A stretch of DNA of 64,000 bases, from NCBI GenBank assembly GCA_003118195.1, contig BEXV01000089.1, positions 103,162-167,161 of the forward strand, in the 5' to 3' direction. The position numbers and the translations under genes are program-made. Positions within the stretch are counted from its first letter, which is position 1, and each line of letters opens with the position of its first letter. The notes beneath the pieces are model-generated. The model saw only the letters and a program-made list of their open reading frames with translations, did not search any database and had not been told where the DNA came from. Below, piece by piece: positions 26,061 to 38,000 of the stretch. The stretch is from Hemicentrotus pulcherrimus (taxonomy: Eukaryota > Echinodermata > Echinoidea > Camarodonta > Strongylocentrotidae).

Positions 26061-28509
26061 TCTCTTTTCACTCCCGTTTGCACCGTTCCTACTACTACAC
26101 CCTTCTCATCACTTCCCCCTTTCCTTTGAATGATTGAATTATTTAGGTTATACGTGAGACTTCTTGGGGTGATGTATCCTGGTCCGTGTTGTTATCCTCA
26201 TCAAATAGGCATAAATAGATAAAATTCCGATTAACAATTACTAATGCAAACCTCGATAGATCTTTACAAGATGCCATTAATATTCAAAGGATTTGGTTGA
26301 AGTCGGGTGTATTCTTGTAAATGTACAAGTTTAAGAAAGATTTGTTTAATGTACAGTTTTATGATGCTCAACTGGTTTATAATCACTCGAAGTAAAAGTT
26401 GCTTTATAAGTGGTCAATGACTGAATGTGAATTTATAATTAAATAAGTTTTTACTCTTGGACTTAGTTCGAGATCTCCAAGAAACCATTTATGAACCCTA
26501 CACCTTTACTAAGAAAAAATGGTATCGCGCCCTTCAACAAAGAAGATTTCAAATCCATTTATTGCAAAGTTGTTTCCATGATAGGCCTAACGTGACAATG
26601 AACCAATGAATCGCAACCATAGGTTTGACTCTTTTTTATGTTATTTCATGATCAACGTCCGAAGACAATGGTGGCAGTTTTAATATTGCTTGTTAGTAGT
26701 GGAAGAAAAATCTAACAAAATCAACCGTGCGTATCTACATTTCTCAGCCGGATATGAACATAGACACATGACCTTGGAACACGACTCGTCATTTCGATCG
26801 GGGATTCCCTTATAAATTGCACAATCTATCAATGACATTGTTTGCATTTTCCACCTACTTTAATCAAAATATCATGCTTTTAAACGTGATGCTCCAGAAG
26901 CCGTAACTTTATTGACGCAGTTCTATGTCAGACAGAAAACGCCCTCTGTGCCACGGGACGCACTAAACAGAAATTTACCACTTATATTTCCATTGTTTGG
27001 AGGAGCCCGCGTCTACTAAAATACCTAACAAATATATACATAAATTATAAACAATTTGCCCGCATTACACACAACATGAATGCTGAACAACAGTGGATTG
27101 CTCATTAAAAAAACACCTCAGCTACAGAATATCCCGTTTGGAATTGTATAAGACCTTAGTCTTCATATTAGTTTGATTTATAAATGTAACCTCTATAACA
27201 GAAAATGCAAATCTGCCTAAATATCCCTTTTCTCGTCAATAATTAAGCCCTAATTTAAATATAGATATAACTACTTTACTATTTTGTAAGACTTTGTGTA
27301 GTTGCAAAGCCAACAGCAACCTGTGTATGCAATAACAATAACTAGTCTTAATTCAGACCATTAATCGAAAGTTTATCAATATGACCGTAAATAAACAACC
27401 AAATTAGCTTTTTCCCTGTAAATGGTAAATACCAGAGTGCTACAATTAACCCTGAAAATAATGCCCTTTAATATTTATGTACTGCTCATTCTTAGCAATG
27501 TGTCAAATACATGTCAAATATATACTTTATATCAAATGGTCTGCACACAAGACTATCAACTTACCACGTGTACACTCTCACTGAGCGAAACTGAATTTCG
27601 TTTAAAACAAATAAGAAAACATCCATAATTTTCATGTCTGCAGAAATCTTTCTGAAACCACATTCACACCAAGCTGCACTCACTTCTTGGCAGGATATAC
27701 TGTCGAAATACGAATTGTCTCATTGTAAAATGAGGCATTCATACAATAAAAAATAAGTAAGCGAACATCGCAAGATGTCACCTCTGTGAAACCTAATAAT
27801 GCTCTGTCGGTTTTTACATTAATTAGCACATACAAACACGTCGACAACTGAATTACGTAATGTTTTCTGCGAATCAAAAACCGTAATGAAAATCAGTTTC
27901 TTCAGCGAAACATCCAGAATGTTTTGAAACTCTTAATTGTATTACGAAGCCTTAAGGGAATCATTTCCCAGGCATCATGTGGAAAAGCCCACGTGACAGT
28001 GATATATAAGATCTTTCTTAGCATTGGGATTTAGCAAATTGCTTATAATCACTTTATTTCTGATGAATAGCAATCAGTGAGAGAAATCCTCCAAGCTGCT
28101 ATTGAACTTATATTATGGTTTATTGCATTAATCATTACTAATTAGTCATCACTAATTTTCTTAGTTCCTCCTTAGAGAGTAAAAAAAAAATTTTATAATG
28201 CTTCTCTAAACAGTAATGTACAATTTCTACTTTTTATAAAACAAAAAGCAAAAACAATTTGCTTGGAATTTCATCAATCATAAGTTCCCCCTGAGAGAAT
28301 AAAAAAACATAACATTGTACACGTACATGTACAAGTTCTATTTTTTATTTGGAATTTATACAATTCCTTACATTTTAAACTGTGGTACTATTTTGCCTGT
28401 CAGACACATGCTCCTCTCGTTTCTTTTTGATTTGATTTAAATTCATTTAGGCAAGGGCCCATCTATCTGTATTGTTCTGTAACCATTTATTTACCTTTTT
28501 ATGAATCAA
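26061..28509. other. Non-coding stretch, nothing recognised
   Basis: AT-rich DNA with only short chance frames (27422-27628, 27680-27877). Confidence 0.5.
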
Positions 28510-29328
28510 AAGCCTAAGGCACACTAAGCGTATATGTACGATCATGTAGTTGCCGTTTTTANCATAATACTGAAAATTCGAAAATGATTTTATAAATGTA
28601 CTTTCAGTATTATCCTATATGGACACAATAAAGAAATTAAATGAAATGAGTCCTTTTACCTTAAAAAAAAAACAACCTTACAAACCGTTGGAATCACGAA
28701 TCTTTTGAATCACAAAGCTTTAAATTGAATGAGTAGCGTTTACAAATAAACGAACAAGACTTTAATTTTTTTTTGGATTGACACTCGTTCTTTTTTCCAA
28801 TCTGCTGCAGCCTGAAGCAATATGTTAAAAAAAAACATCACAAAATAACGTTCTCTAAGTAGATCAAGAAATAGTACAAGCGAAGATTGATTTTCATCGT
28901 TTTTGTTTTTTCATTTTTGTTTTCGTTCTTTTCCTTCTATTGAAAAATTAACAAAGTATTTAAATTTAAAGTTAAATTCCTAACAAGTTGTCGGTGTTCG
29001 GCGAATATTCGAAGATTAATCGGCGACTGATCGTCACCGTTCGTCAATCAGCTGGAGATCTGGGGGCGATCTTCCGGCGATTGAACCGAGAACGGCTACC
29101 CTTGAAAGAGAAGAAACAAATGTTCACTACCAGTTTGGTAGGTAAAAGTTTTTCGATGCAGCAGCATAAACCTCCAGCCGTCCAAAATGCTCAGAATACC
29201 AACCGCCGACTTAGGAAAACCTGAACAAAACACTGTCAAAAAGCTCTCTGCTAACTCTGACAACTTACTCCTGACCGGTGGTTTTCAGTAGTCGGTGACT
29301 GGTCGTAGCTCTAGTGTGACTTGGGCTT
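28510..29328. mobile_element. Inverted-repeat element with a nested insertion
   Basis: The left end AAGCCTAAGGCACACTA (28510-28526) matches 14 of 17 bases of the reverse complement of the right end, AAGCCCAAGTCACACTA (29312-29328). The inner right part contains GC-rich sequence with short repeats of 'cggcga' type. A second repeat (28563-28727) is nested in the left part. There is no transposase frame, so it would be non-autonomous. The pairing of these two ends is an inference. Confidence 0.45.
28563..28727 (+). repeat. Dispersed repeat, copy 1
   Basis: These 165 bases, from 'cataatactgaaaattcg' to 'caaagctttaaattg', match 32124-32289 with about three differences. The left border coincides with a single N at 28562. 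A recent transposition or an assembly fault could explain the near identity. Confidence 0.9.
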
Positions 29329-30897
29329 AATTGAATTTAATGTTAATATGGAAAAACAAAGTTCAAACATCAAGCGATTATAATGTCGAGAGTCTACACT
29401 ACATAGAGATAGTAAAGAACATAAGGAAGACGCAATTCAGCATGTCCACGTTCTTACAATTCCTGACAATGATGCAAACTTTCAGTTTACCTTCCATGAG
29501 CAGTATATACGTCTCTTTGACGATGGAGCGTGAACTGTCGTTTTAACATTCATAAATTAATTACAAAAACACGCAAAGTATGGTTTACTTTTATTACATA
29601 TGGGTAATATTTATATAACAACTTGCACTATACAAAATATCACTTTAAGCGTACACTATTCGTTTTACAGAACAATTTGTCAAACTCAATACAACCATTT
29701 TCAATTACATAAAGAGATGATTTTTACAATAAATACATCGAAAATAAAACTTTATATACCCAATTTAAAGGTATGTCAGGACGAATCGGTTAAAATGAAG
29801 GTACAACATGAAGATACATGGGGAGGGATGGGTGCAACAAATTGTAGTATTTTGTTATGCCAATTATATCTGTATTTTTGTGCTTGACCAATAAATTAAA
29901 CTATACTAAACTAAATTGAGTAAAGCTTAACAGGGAAGTTATAACAGTAACAAAAAATATTTTTAAAAAATAATGACTAATTTTGGTAGCGAAAATGGAT
30001 ATAGAATAAAAATGCTAAGATTGTTCCATTTGTATCGAAAGACACATTTTCCAGATTATGTTGATGTTCCATCCATGACTTTCGATGAAATTTACTGTAA
30101 ATATCTCAAAAATAAGATTTATTATATCATTATATAGTATTATTTTCATTTCTCTTTTATTTGATATTACACGTTATGAGGTGTTTTTAAACTTCACTAC
30201 GGTTGAAGGATATTTAGTTTGCTGTTTATCGACTTAAATCATATACATCTGACTAAAGATTTTGAAACAGAGCTTTAAATTGTGTAGACAACGTTAACCA
30301 TATATATTTTAATATTCAATACATGGAAATATCAATGCAATACTTATATTTGTTTGCATAAACAAATTAATGACGTAATCTCACGCGTTATTGCATATAA
30401 AATAGAATAGACAGTTATGCTTTCAATAAATATTTATTTACACGTAGTTTTGTATCATCATTATTTTAGTAACGATGTAAACAGATATGTACTTTCGATT
30501 TCTATAAAATATACAGTCTAGTATTCTCTTCATATCATTATAATCCTTGATGATTTAATAATTGATTTCTCTGTTCTATATATAAAATATCATTCTCAAT
30601 ATGCCATGCTCATAATATATGATTACGACAAGGTCAAAGACACATCGATCATCTTGTATGCTAAATGACAAAAAAAAAAATTAACAAACGATTCAAATAA
30701 AGAAAATCCCAAGTGAACTCCTTCTTGGACACATTTTTGTTTGTAACGTTGTAATGTGACAAATAGTTAATCTTGACAAGATACAAATAACTGGAAAATA
30801 GTAATTGGAATGAACGTAATTTAAATACGCCATCCTGTTGTACTTTAATGATGCTGAGCGTCAAAGGGATGTAAACTAGAAACGAAATGTTAATTGT
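29329..30897. other. AT-rich non-coding stretch
   Basis: Extremely AT-rich with scattered short frames. No RNA gene, exon or structured repeat was recognised. Confidence 0.5.
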
Positions 30898-30899
30898 TA

Positions 30900-31443
30900 G
30901 AGGGATAGTTAGATTCTGTTTTCAGACCGCAAATGCCTTCTAAGTGCATGGTTATTGATCTTATTCTTATCTTTGACTTTTATAGTGGTCTTATAGAACT
31001 TAAAATTGCTATGAAGGTAATTTTAGACCCCAAAATGTGTGAAATTTAGCAAATACGATCGAACCAATTCAGCTCCACTGTCAAAAAATCATGGTGACCG
31101 TTAATTAATTATTTGATTAAAAATAACAATGCATGAGCCGGCTAATTGTAGCATTATAAGCAGCACGAAAATGCAAACATTGGCTGAAATACGACGTAAA
31201 AGGCGTTATTTCGTTTTTTCAACGGTTTTTTCAAATTTTTCAAAATAACTAATATTTGTGGTGGTACACAAGACAGTATTAGAAATCGTTATATTTCAGG
31301 CGTCTCTTAACCGATTTTGATCAAACAAAGATGATTTTTCCATTTGAATATCATGTTCTTTCAAATTTGACACTTAGTTTTTCATTATCTCACGAAAAAA
31401 TTATTTTGTGTAGCGCCCTCTGCAACAAACTCAACTATCCCTT
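30900..31443. mobile_element. TA-flanked inverted-repeat element (544 bp)
   Basis: The left end GAGGGATAGTT (30900-30910) and the right end AACTATCCCTT (31433-31443) are inverted copies with one mismatch, and TA lies directly outside each (30898-30899 and 31444-31445). Near the right end is the word 'gcgccctctgcaac'. No transposase frame is present. A TA flank fits Tc1/mariner-type non-autonomous elements. Confidence 0.6.
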
Positions 31444-31936
31444 TAATAGAGAAATATCATTCCCTATCCACTGTAATGCACAAACAATAACAAAAACGAT
31501 CTGATATTGCTTTAATGCTAGAAACCACGATTTATATAATGTATCATATCGATCAAAAAACAACCTTGTCTTTCCATCCTTCGACAAGAATTATGCCTTG
31601 CATCTATCCATTCATCATAAGTAGACAAATTATAAAATTTGGAAAGATTTGCAGGTATGTTCAGAAAATGCTTCTTAAACCTGTAGTTAATAAAACAAAT
31701 TAATAGTAAACGTTAGGCCTTTTCGTATTATGACTCCTTATTTCATACTATCGTTAACCACGGTAAGATTATTCTTGCCGTGATTGTTTACATTTTTAAG
31801 GAATTAGATTTCATTCGATAATATTTTCTAATATACTCCGTCAGCATTTATCATATTAAGTCTTAAATGTTAAGGTTGATAAAATAATTGACAATCTGCA
31901 CAATATTTAAAGCGTAGAACTAACAGTTACAGCTCG
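31444..31936. other. Non-coding, downstream of GAD
   Basis: AT-rich sequence beyond the 3' end of the GAD gene. A 62-residue frame at 31515-31703 looks like chance. Confidence 0.45.
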
Positions 31937-31942
31937 TTTATT
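31937..31942 (-). promoter_or_regulatory. Possible GAD poly(A) signal
   Basis: AATAAA on the minus strand lies about 450 bases past the GAD stop codon and is the first canonical hexamer I found downstream. If used, the 3' UTR would contain the repeat and minisatellite at 31955-32289. Transcript data are lacking, so this is tentative. Confidence 0.35.
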
Positions 31943-31954
31943 TTTCTTCCCGAG

Positions 31955-32123
31955 GTTGTATTCCGAGCATTCGTTTATCCGAAAAGTTAATTCTCGGAAG
32001 GTTCGCAATTATCAGGGTTCCTAATTCCAAAAATTGAATCGGGTTCGTAATTTTAGGAATTCAATAGTATTCGTAATTCTGAAAATGTAGTAAGGTTCAA
32101 AATTCCCAAAATATTTTAGGGTT
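31955..32123 (+). repeat. ~22-25 bp minisatellite in the GAD 3' flank
   Basis: About seven drifting units of the type 'gggttcgtaattccgaaaat' stand head to tail. They run directly into the dispersed repeat at 32124-32289. The same minisatellite occurs inverted at 24907-25130. Confidence 0.75.
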
Positions 32124-32289
32124 CATAATACTGAAAATTCGAAAATGATTTTATAAATGTACTTTCAGAATTATCCTATATGGACACAATAAAGAAATTA
32201 AATGAAATGAGTCCTTTTCCCTTAAAAAAAAAAACAACCTTACAAACCGTTGGAATCACGAATCTTTTGAATCACAAAGCTTTAAATTG
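32124..32289 (+). repeat. Dispersed repeat, copy 2
   Basis: Nearly identical to 28563-28727. It begins inside a minisatellite unit here, so the repeat and the minisatellite probably form one composite element. It begins about 100 bases past the GAD stop and is likely transcribed as 3' UTR. Confidence 0.9.
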
Positions 32290-32392
32290 CAATCGCCTGG
32301 CATTACCAGCACTTGGAATCATACACGTTTCGAATGATAAACCTTCGGAATAACGAGCATCGATCACCGTATAACAACGTATTCATGTCTTA

Positions 32393-32578
32393 TTAAGCGT
32401 CCCAGGTCAGTGGTTTTCCCAGCCGTTCAATCTCGTCCAGCATGAAATCGATGTCTGCTTTGGTAGATGCTGTGTTGTTGACGATCATCCTAAAGAAGTT
32501 GACCTTACTGCCCAGCGGCTGGTAGCCCACCATCACCGTTCCCTTGTTCATCATCATTGCCTTGATCTCTGGGGCAAC
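32393..32578 (-). CDS. GAD: GAD terminal coding exon with stop
   Basis: 61 codons plus TAA (32393-32395). The exon starts with [10 protein letters not shown] after a weak acceptor ('ttggatag') and contains [14 protein letters not shown] and the helix [14 protein letters not shown]. The family usually ends a few residues after ERLG; here the protein runs on to KPLTWDA. It starts in phase 0. Confidence 0.96.
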   Translation of the reverse strand, partial: VAPEIKAMMMNKGTVMVGYQPLGSKVNFFRMIVNNTASTKADIDFMLDEIERLGKPLTWDA

Positions 32579-35009
32579 CTATCCAACAAATATGAATATT
32601 GATGATGATACGGGGGATATCAAACTGATTACTTTGAGGAATTGAGTAACACGTATGATTGTTTAAAATGGGGGAAACGAAACTTAAAGGAAATTGGTGA
32701 AATACAGTTATTTTCTGTTTACTGTGCTTGAAACGTCTATGATTGAAATAAGATGTACTGTACGAAAAAATCACTCGTGAATATTAAGCTAACGAATGTT
32801 TTAAAAATATATATTTATTGAATGAAGCTCTAAGAAATGGCAAGAAAATAATTGTAAGTTTAAAGAATCATAATACTCCGTATTAACAGATAACAGATAG
32901 GTATCATTCTTCTCCGAATATAACTTCTCTATACTACTAGATTTTGTATACAAGGTCTGAAAAATCACCTTGTGAAGTTTGAGCTGTTTTTCCTGACAGT
33001 TCTCCATCTCACGTAGACAAGGTGGGTAGTACCAAAAACAAACGTTGGTTAACTCCGGCTGCAAAGAAATGACGAAAAACGGATTTAACATCATTTTATT
33101 ATTTACCGGCTAATAACATCATGCAGCGTTTCTTGTTGTGTTGTTCAGAGGCAATGCCATGTGCAGACCCTCGATTTATGAGGGACAAAACACCTTTAAC
33201 AGCTTACTGTGATCCATATACAGTTTTGAAACGTTTTAAGGGCAAAGGGAAAAGGGAGGGGGCTATAGAATCGCCCAAAATGACTGGGATTTTATGAATT
33301 TGTCTAAACTCCGCACGTTTCAGTGTCTTAAATGAGAATTGTTAACTAATACTAATTATGATGATGATAATAATAATAATAGTAATAACCATAATAATAA
33401 TAATATGCTGGCGGTTGCGTTTGTTTCCAATTAGGTTTTGCTCGGAATTTACCCACCTTGTCATACACTAGTTCGAAGCCTTCTTTTGCCTTGATCCTGT
33501 CCACTAGGTATCTATGAAGATTGATCAAGGAGTATAGAAAATAGACACCTTGAGACGAGGGGAACATTATAAATTTATAAATTAATAAAATTTGAAATAC
33601 TGTTAAAATCATTTATATAGGAGAGAGGTATGAAATGAAACAGAGAGCAGTAGAGAGGAAATGACAGAAACGGGAAAGAAAACGAATGGGAAGGTGGAAA
33701 GTGAGAATATGGTAATCCGTAGAATCAGACTTTAGGTTTCTTTGTAGAACCTGCATCTATACCCTTTAGGCAGATGGTCTGTTTTTACCCGAGACACCTC
33801 GATCATCATTTTCTCTAAAATATCATAAATCCGTAGAATATTACAGCTTTAGGATCAGATGATCATTAGTTATTATTACAAAAATGCAATATTATACACA
33901 CACGAATGGTTCTTAAAACGTGACACCGTCATTTGAGCTGACAATTACCGTATTCTTGGTATTCGTTGAGTTTTAGCAAACGCTGGCAGACGCTGGCAGA
34001 ACGCCCATGAACATTTAGACGTTTGTAGAACGTCATGGGTTGCGTTTCATGAAACCGTCTTAAGTACAAGTTCACAGACATCCCATTGAAACGCGTGTTA
34101 CACTAAATACACACATTTCAAATGGATGTCGGTGAACTTGTTCTTATGACGGTTTCGTGACACGCTGCCCTTTAAGCCCCAAGAACGTTATGGCTTGAAT
34201 TCACAAAGGAGGATTGACAAACCTAGGTTTGTCGACAAACCTCCTTTATAAATTCGGGCCTATGTGTTCGTTGGGTTTTCAATTAATTTCCTGATTAAAA
34301 GTGCTTTTACGATATTAAAACCGCATTACCGTTTGAATTTTTTAACTATCTCTTGGGCCTCCACCTGTATCCAACAAATAATAGATACAGAGACATGGTG
34401 TCCTGGAAGGGGAAAACCCAACCTTTAAACAAATTGAATTTTGTCTTTAATCTTATCTCCATTTGCTAGCCTATATACTTACTGAGCTAAATCGAAGAGT
34501 TTGTTGATCTGGGCCTCGTAACCCCTCGTTCCCTGTAAGAAGAAAAACAAGTTAAAACATTTCATAAGGCAAAGATATTATCTCAGCCTTTCCCTGTTTT
34601 TTTAAAATTTGTATAACGAAATATATGAATCACTTCCACCTAGACAAATTATAATGATATTTAAGTAGACATCAAAGACAACATGGCGCCCAATATATAC
34701 GACACACTGACTGCGATAAGTCGACTAATAACTTACACCTTTGGCCGATAATAAAGGTTCAAAATCGATACAAAGGTGGGTATAATTATTTGATTAATGT
34801 GTGAAGCGCTAGTCAACCACGTCTTTATTCCGTAAAACTTATTCAAATTAAACGGAACGAGCGAGTTAGGCAAAGACAGAAAGAGAGAGACAAAAAAAAA
34901 GAGGGAGAGAGAGAGAGAGAGAATAGAGAAAATATATAGAGAGAGAAATGGAATGTCAGAGTGCGAGAGAGAGAGAAAGGGAATGTGAGAGAGAGAGAGA
35001 GAGAGAGAA

Positions 35010-35047
<38 letters not shown>

Positions 35048-38000
35048 GAAGCTAGAGAGAGAAAGGGAGGAGGAGAGGAAATGAACAGGTGAATATAAAA
35101 ACGACAAGACTCCCAAAACACCCACTTATATAACCCACATATTTATGCCTCCAGCTTGTGTACTCTCTCTGAGTACAAATTGTAAATCTCATAAAATTTT
35201 CGACAATAATTATGATGTGTATAATTTAATTTTTTTTTTGTGATTTTCATATTTTTTCCAATTACTTATTTGTACATATTTGATTTTTGTTTATATTTGT
35301 TGACATTGTGTTAACTTTACTTGCGCACGGACTCGCTGAAAAGCTTGTGAGTTTGTGAGTTTTTACCGTGAATAAATAAAAACAATACAATGCAATATAT
35401 TCTTTAAAAGGTAATTCGTCACAGGTAAACGAGCTAAAGAACATAAAATGCAAAGGAAAAGATTAAACATGTTGTGTCAGACGCAGGTCTAATCATACCC
35501 ACACTGTGGTCTTGGTCCACGATCTTTGCATCTCAAGTCAAGAAACTCGAATACGACATGACTTCCTCTTCCAGAATAACATAAGGGACATTATCTTATT
35601 AATGGGAAGTTGCCAAATGCCAAATGCTTCTAATTGGCCTCATGCAATATGCAAATTATGCGCATTAGAATACGAGAATCAGGTCTGGATTATATTGTGG
35701 AAATTGGATACCCGTGGATTGGTAATAAATCCCTAAAGAATCTCCGGAAACGAAAAGCAATAGGATTGTATTACATTGCTGATATTGGTTCATAAAGATC
35801 AAAGACCTTCCGCCCTCCCCCCCCCCCCCCCCCCCCCCCCACGCGTAAAATTGTCTTCGTATATGATTTGATGAAAATGATTATTGTAATAATTTTGAAC
35901 GAAATGGGAATATGTAAAATCTGAATCTGAACAAAAAATCCCTTTTTCAGAGGAGGCAAATATGGAGACGATGTCTGTCTAAATGTTTAAAAATGCATGA
36001 GATTCATCAAAAGGATTCTTAAAAGTCTCAGTGCCTCCACTAAATCACTAAATAAATCTTCTTCTTTTTTCAAGGACCTACGTCGGCTTGAGTAAAATAG
36101 ATAACTCCTGAAAACCAAAAGAGATGTAAGTGTTGCTGTTGTCGGCAATCAGACAGTAGCATACGCTACTTGTTGAATCATTAATCTTTTTTCCCGTGTA
36201 AATCTTCTTTTGTTTTTCAACAGAACTTGCTTCAACAAATGGTGGTTCTCCACTTTAACCTAGCTGTAAATTTAGAATAGAGTAAACAAGTTCAAGTTAG
36301 TGGTGGCTTTTTCTCACGAGTTGCTTTCTGATTCTTATTTCAAGATGTTTACGTGACTTTTTTGTATATTTCCAGTCTGCATATAGCTTCAAACTTTAGT
36401 CAGTCATAATGCAGAACGAAATTGTTTTAGCTAAACATTAAATTGTTATGTTTTCATCGATTTATTTTTCTTTTCTCTATTGATGAAACTTTAGACATGC
36501 TATGATGCGTCTCAGATATCAGTCGGGAACATGATCAATAGCCAATGAAAGTGTGATGGGGGCACATTTTCCTCAAATTTCCCAAACCCTTTTTTAACAA
36601 GACTTATACCAAAAACGCGTTCAATCTCACTGAGTAGCGAGTACGCGAGAGGAATAATGAAAAAAAGAAATGTGATACGCCTTTTTTGAAAGACTGATCA
36701 ATGAATGAGAAGGGAAACAAAACCAAAGCAAATCTAACATACTTAGAATAAGAATTACATGCTCTATATTTATTTACCGTTTCACTGAAAATATATTGAA
36801 ACAGATCGAATGCTGGCATTGCCTTCATTTCCTAGTTTATTAGTATATTAGGGAAAAACTCATTAAAAAAAAACTTTCAAGAAGTGTCACAATAGTTATG
36901 AATCGAAATGTCGGGTAGGTGCCGAGATGCACTCTCTGCACTTGATATATTCGATATTTATATCATATTTTTATGATTTTTGTTAACAATAATGTCACGT
37001 CTTCCATTATTCAAATGTGACTAGATCTAATTAAATCACATACTACACCCGTTGCACATCTCAGTTGCGTTAATGTTTGCGCTTATCGAGCCGGTGACAA
37101 TATTATTAAATCTAATACAACAAAACAATTGTGTACACTTTCATTTTGCACAAATTCTTTAATAAACGATATGCTTTTGACACAAAGCTTGAAAGGCCGC
37201 ATCAGTTACTGACGCTATCCTACGTCAGACATAATAGGGACTTTTAGATTCTGCACAACGAGAACGTGGACTGCCCTTTGAAAGGACCTTAAAAGGGCAG
37301 TCCACATTCTCGTCGTGCAGAGTCTAAAAGTCCCTAATGACGCCTCGTGTGCAACGGGGTTTAGTTACCTTTGACCTCCATGTCAACCAGAGTTTGAAGA
37401 CATCCACATGGCGCCCACATTGTATGGTCTTATCTCCAGTATCGAACGACACATCGTAGTGCTTGTCCTGCTGGAACAGGTAGGGGGCGCGCATCGAGTT
37501 ACAGTCCTCCAACAAACCCTGAATTGAATACAGTCACGTGTTGTAATATGTATTCATAATCAGTGGGGAAAAAAATATTATCTTTGAGAGCGGAGCAGTG
37601 ATTACCATGGAAAATGAGTATTATCATAATCAAAAATATGTATACATAATATGTATACATATATGGACATATAAAAACATGATGGTAGTCAAAATTTCTA
37701 TATACTGACAAACAAACAGGAGTACATATTTCAGGGCTGGTGATCCGAAATAAGTCTATGTTACATTTGCTCAGGATGGATATGAAGGGTGTGGGTAAGG
37801 GTTGTAATTATGATTTAGGTTGAATCTAGGGTTCGGTTTGGCTACATATGGGTTGCCATGAACCGAAAAATGGTCCGGGGAACTCTGCTCCGGACTAAAA
37901 TATAGGGTTGGGTTTAGGGGTGCAATTGGGTATAAAGTTAGATTTAAAGTTAGGTATGGCTTTAGGCCAAGAGTTTAAGTTTGGTAATCATAATAGAAAT

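Noticed and set aside
34329..34364. A 36-base AG...GT segment between two GAD exons that looked like a cassette microexon
   Set aside because: When read in the GAD frame it hits a TAG stop after six codons, and the flanking exons already join perfectly (split Gln codon) without it.
37740..37990. Interstitial telomere repeat
   Set aside because: TTAGGG words are irregular and not in tandem.
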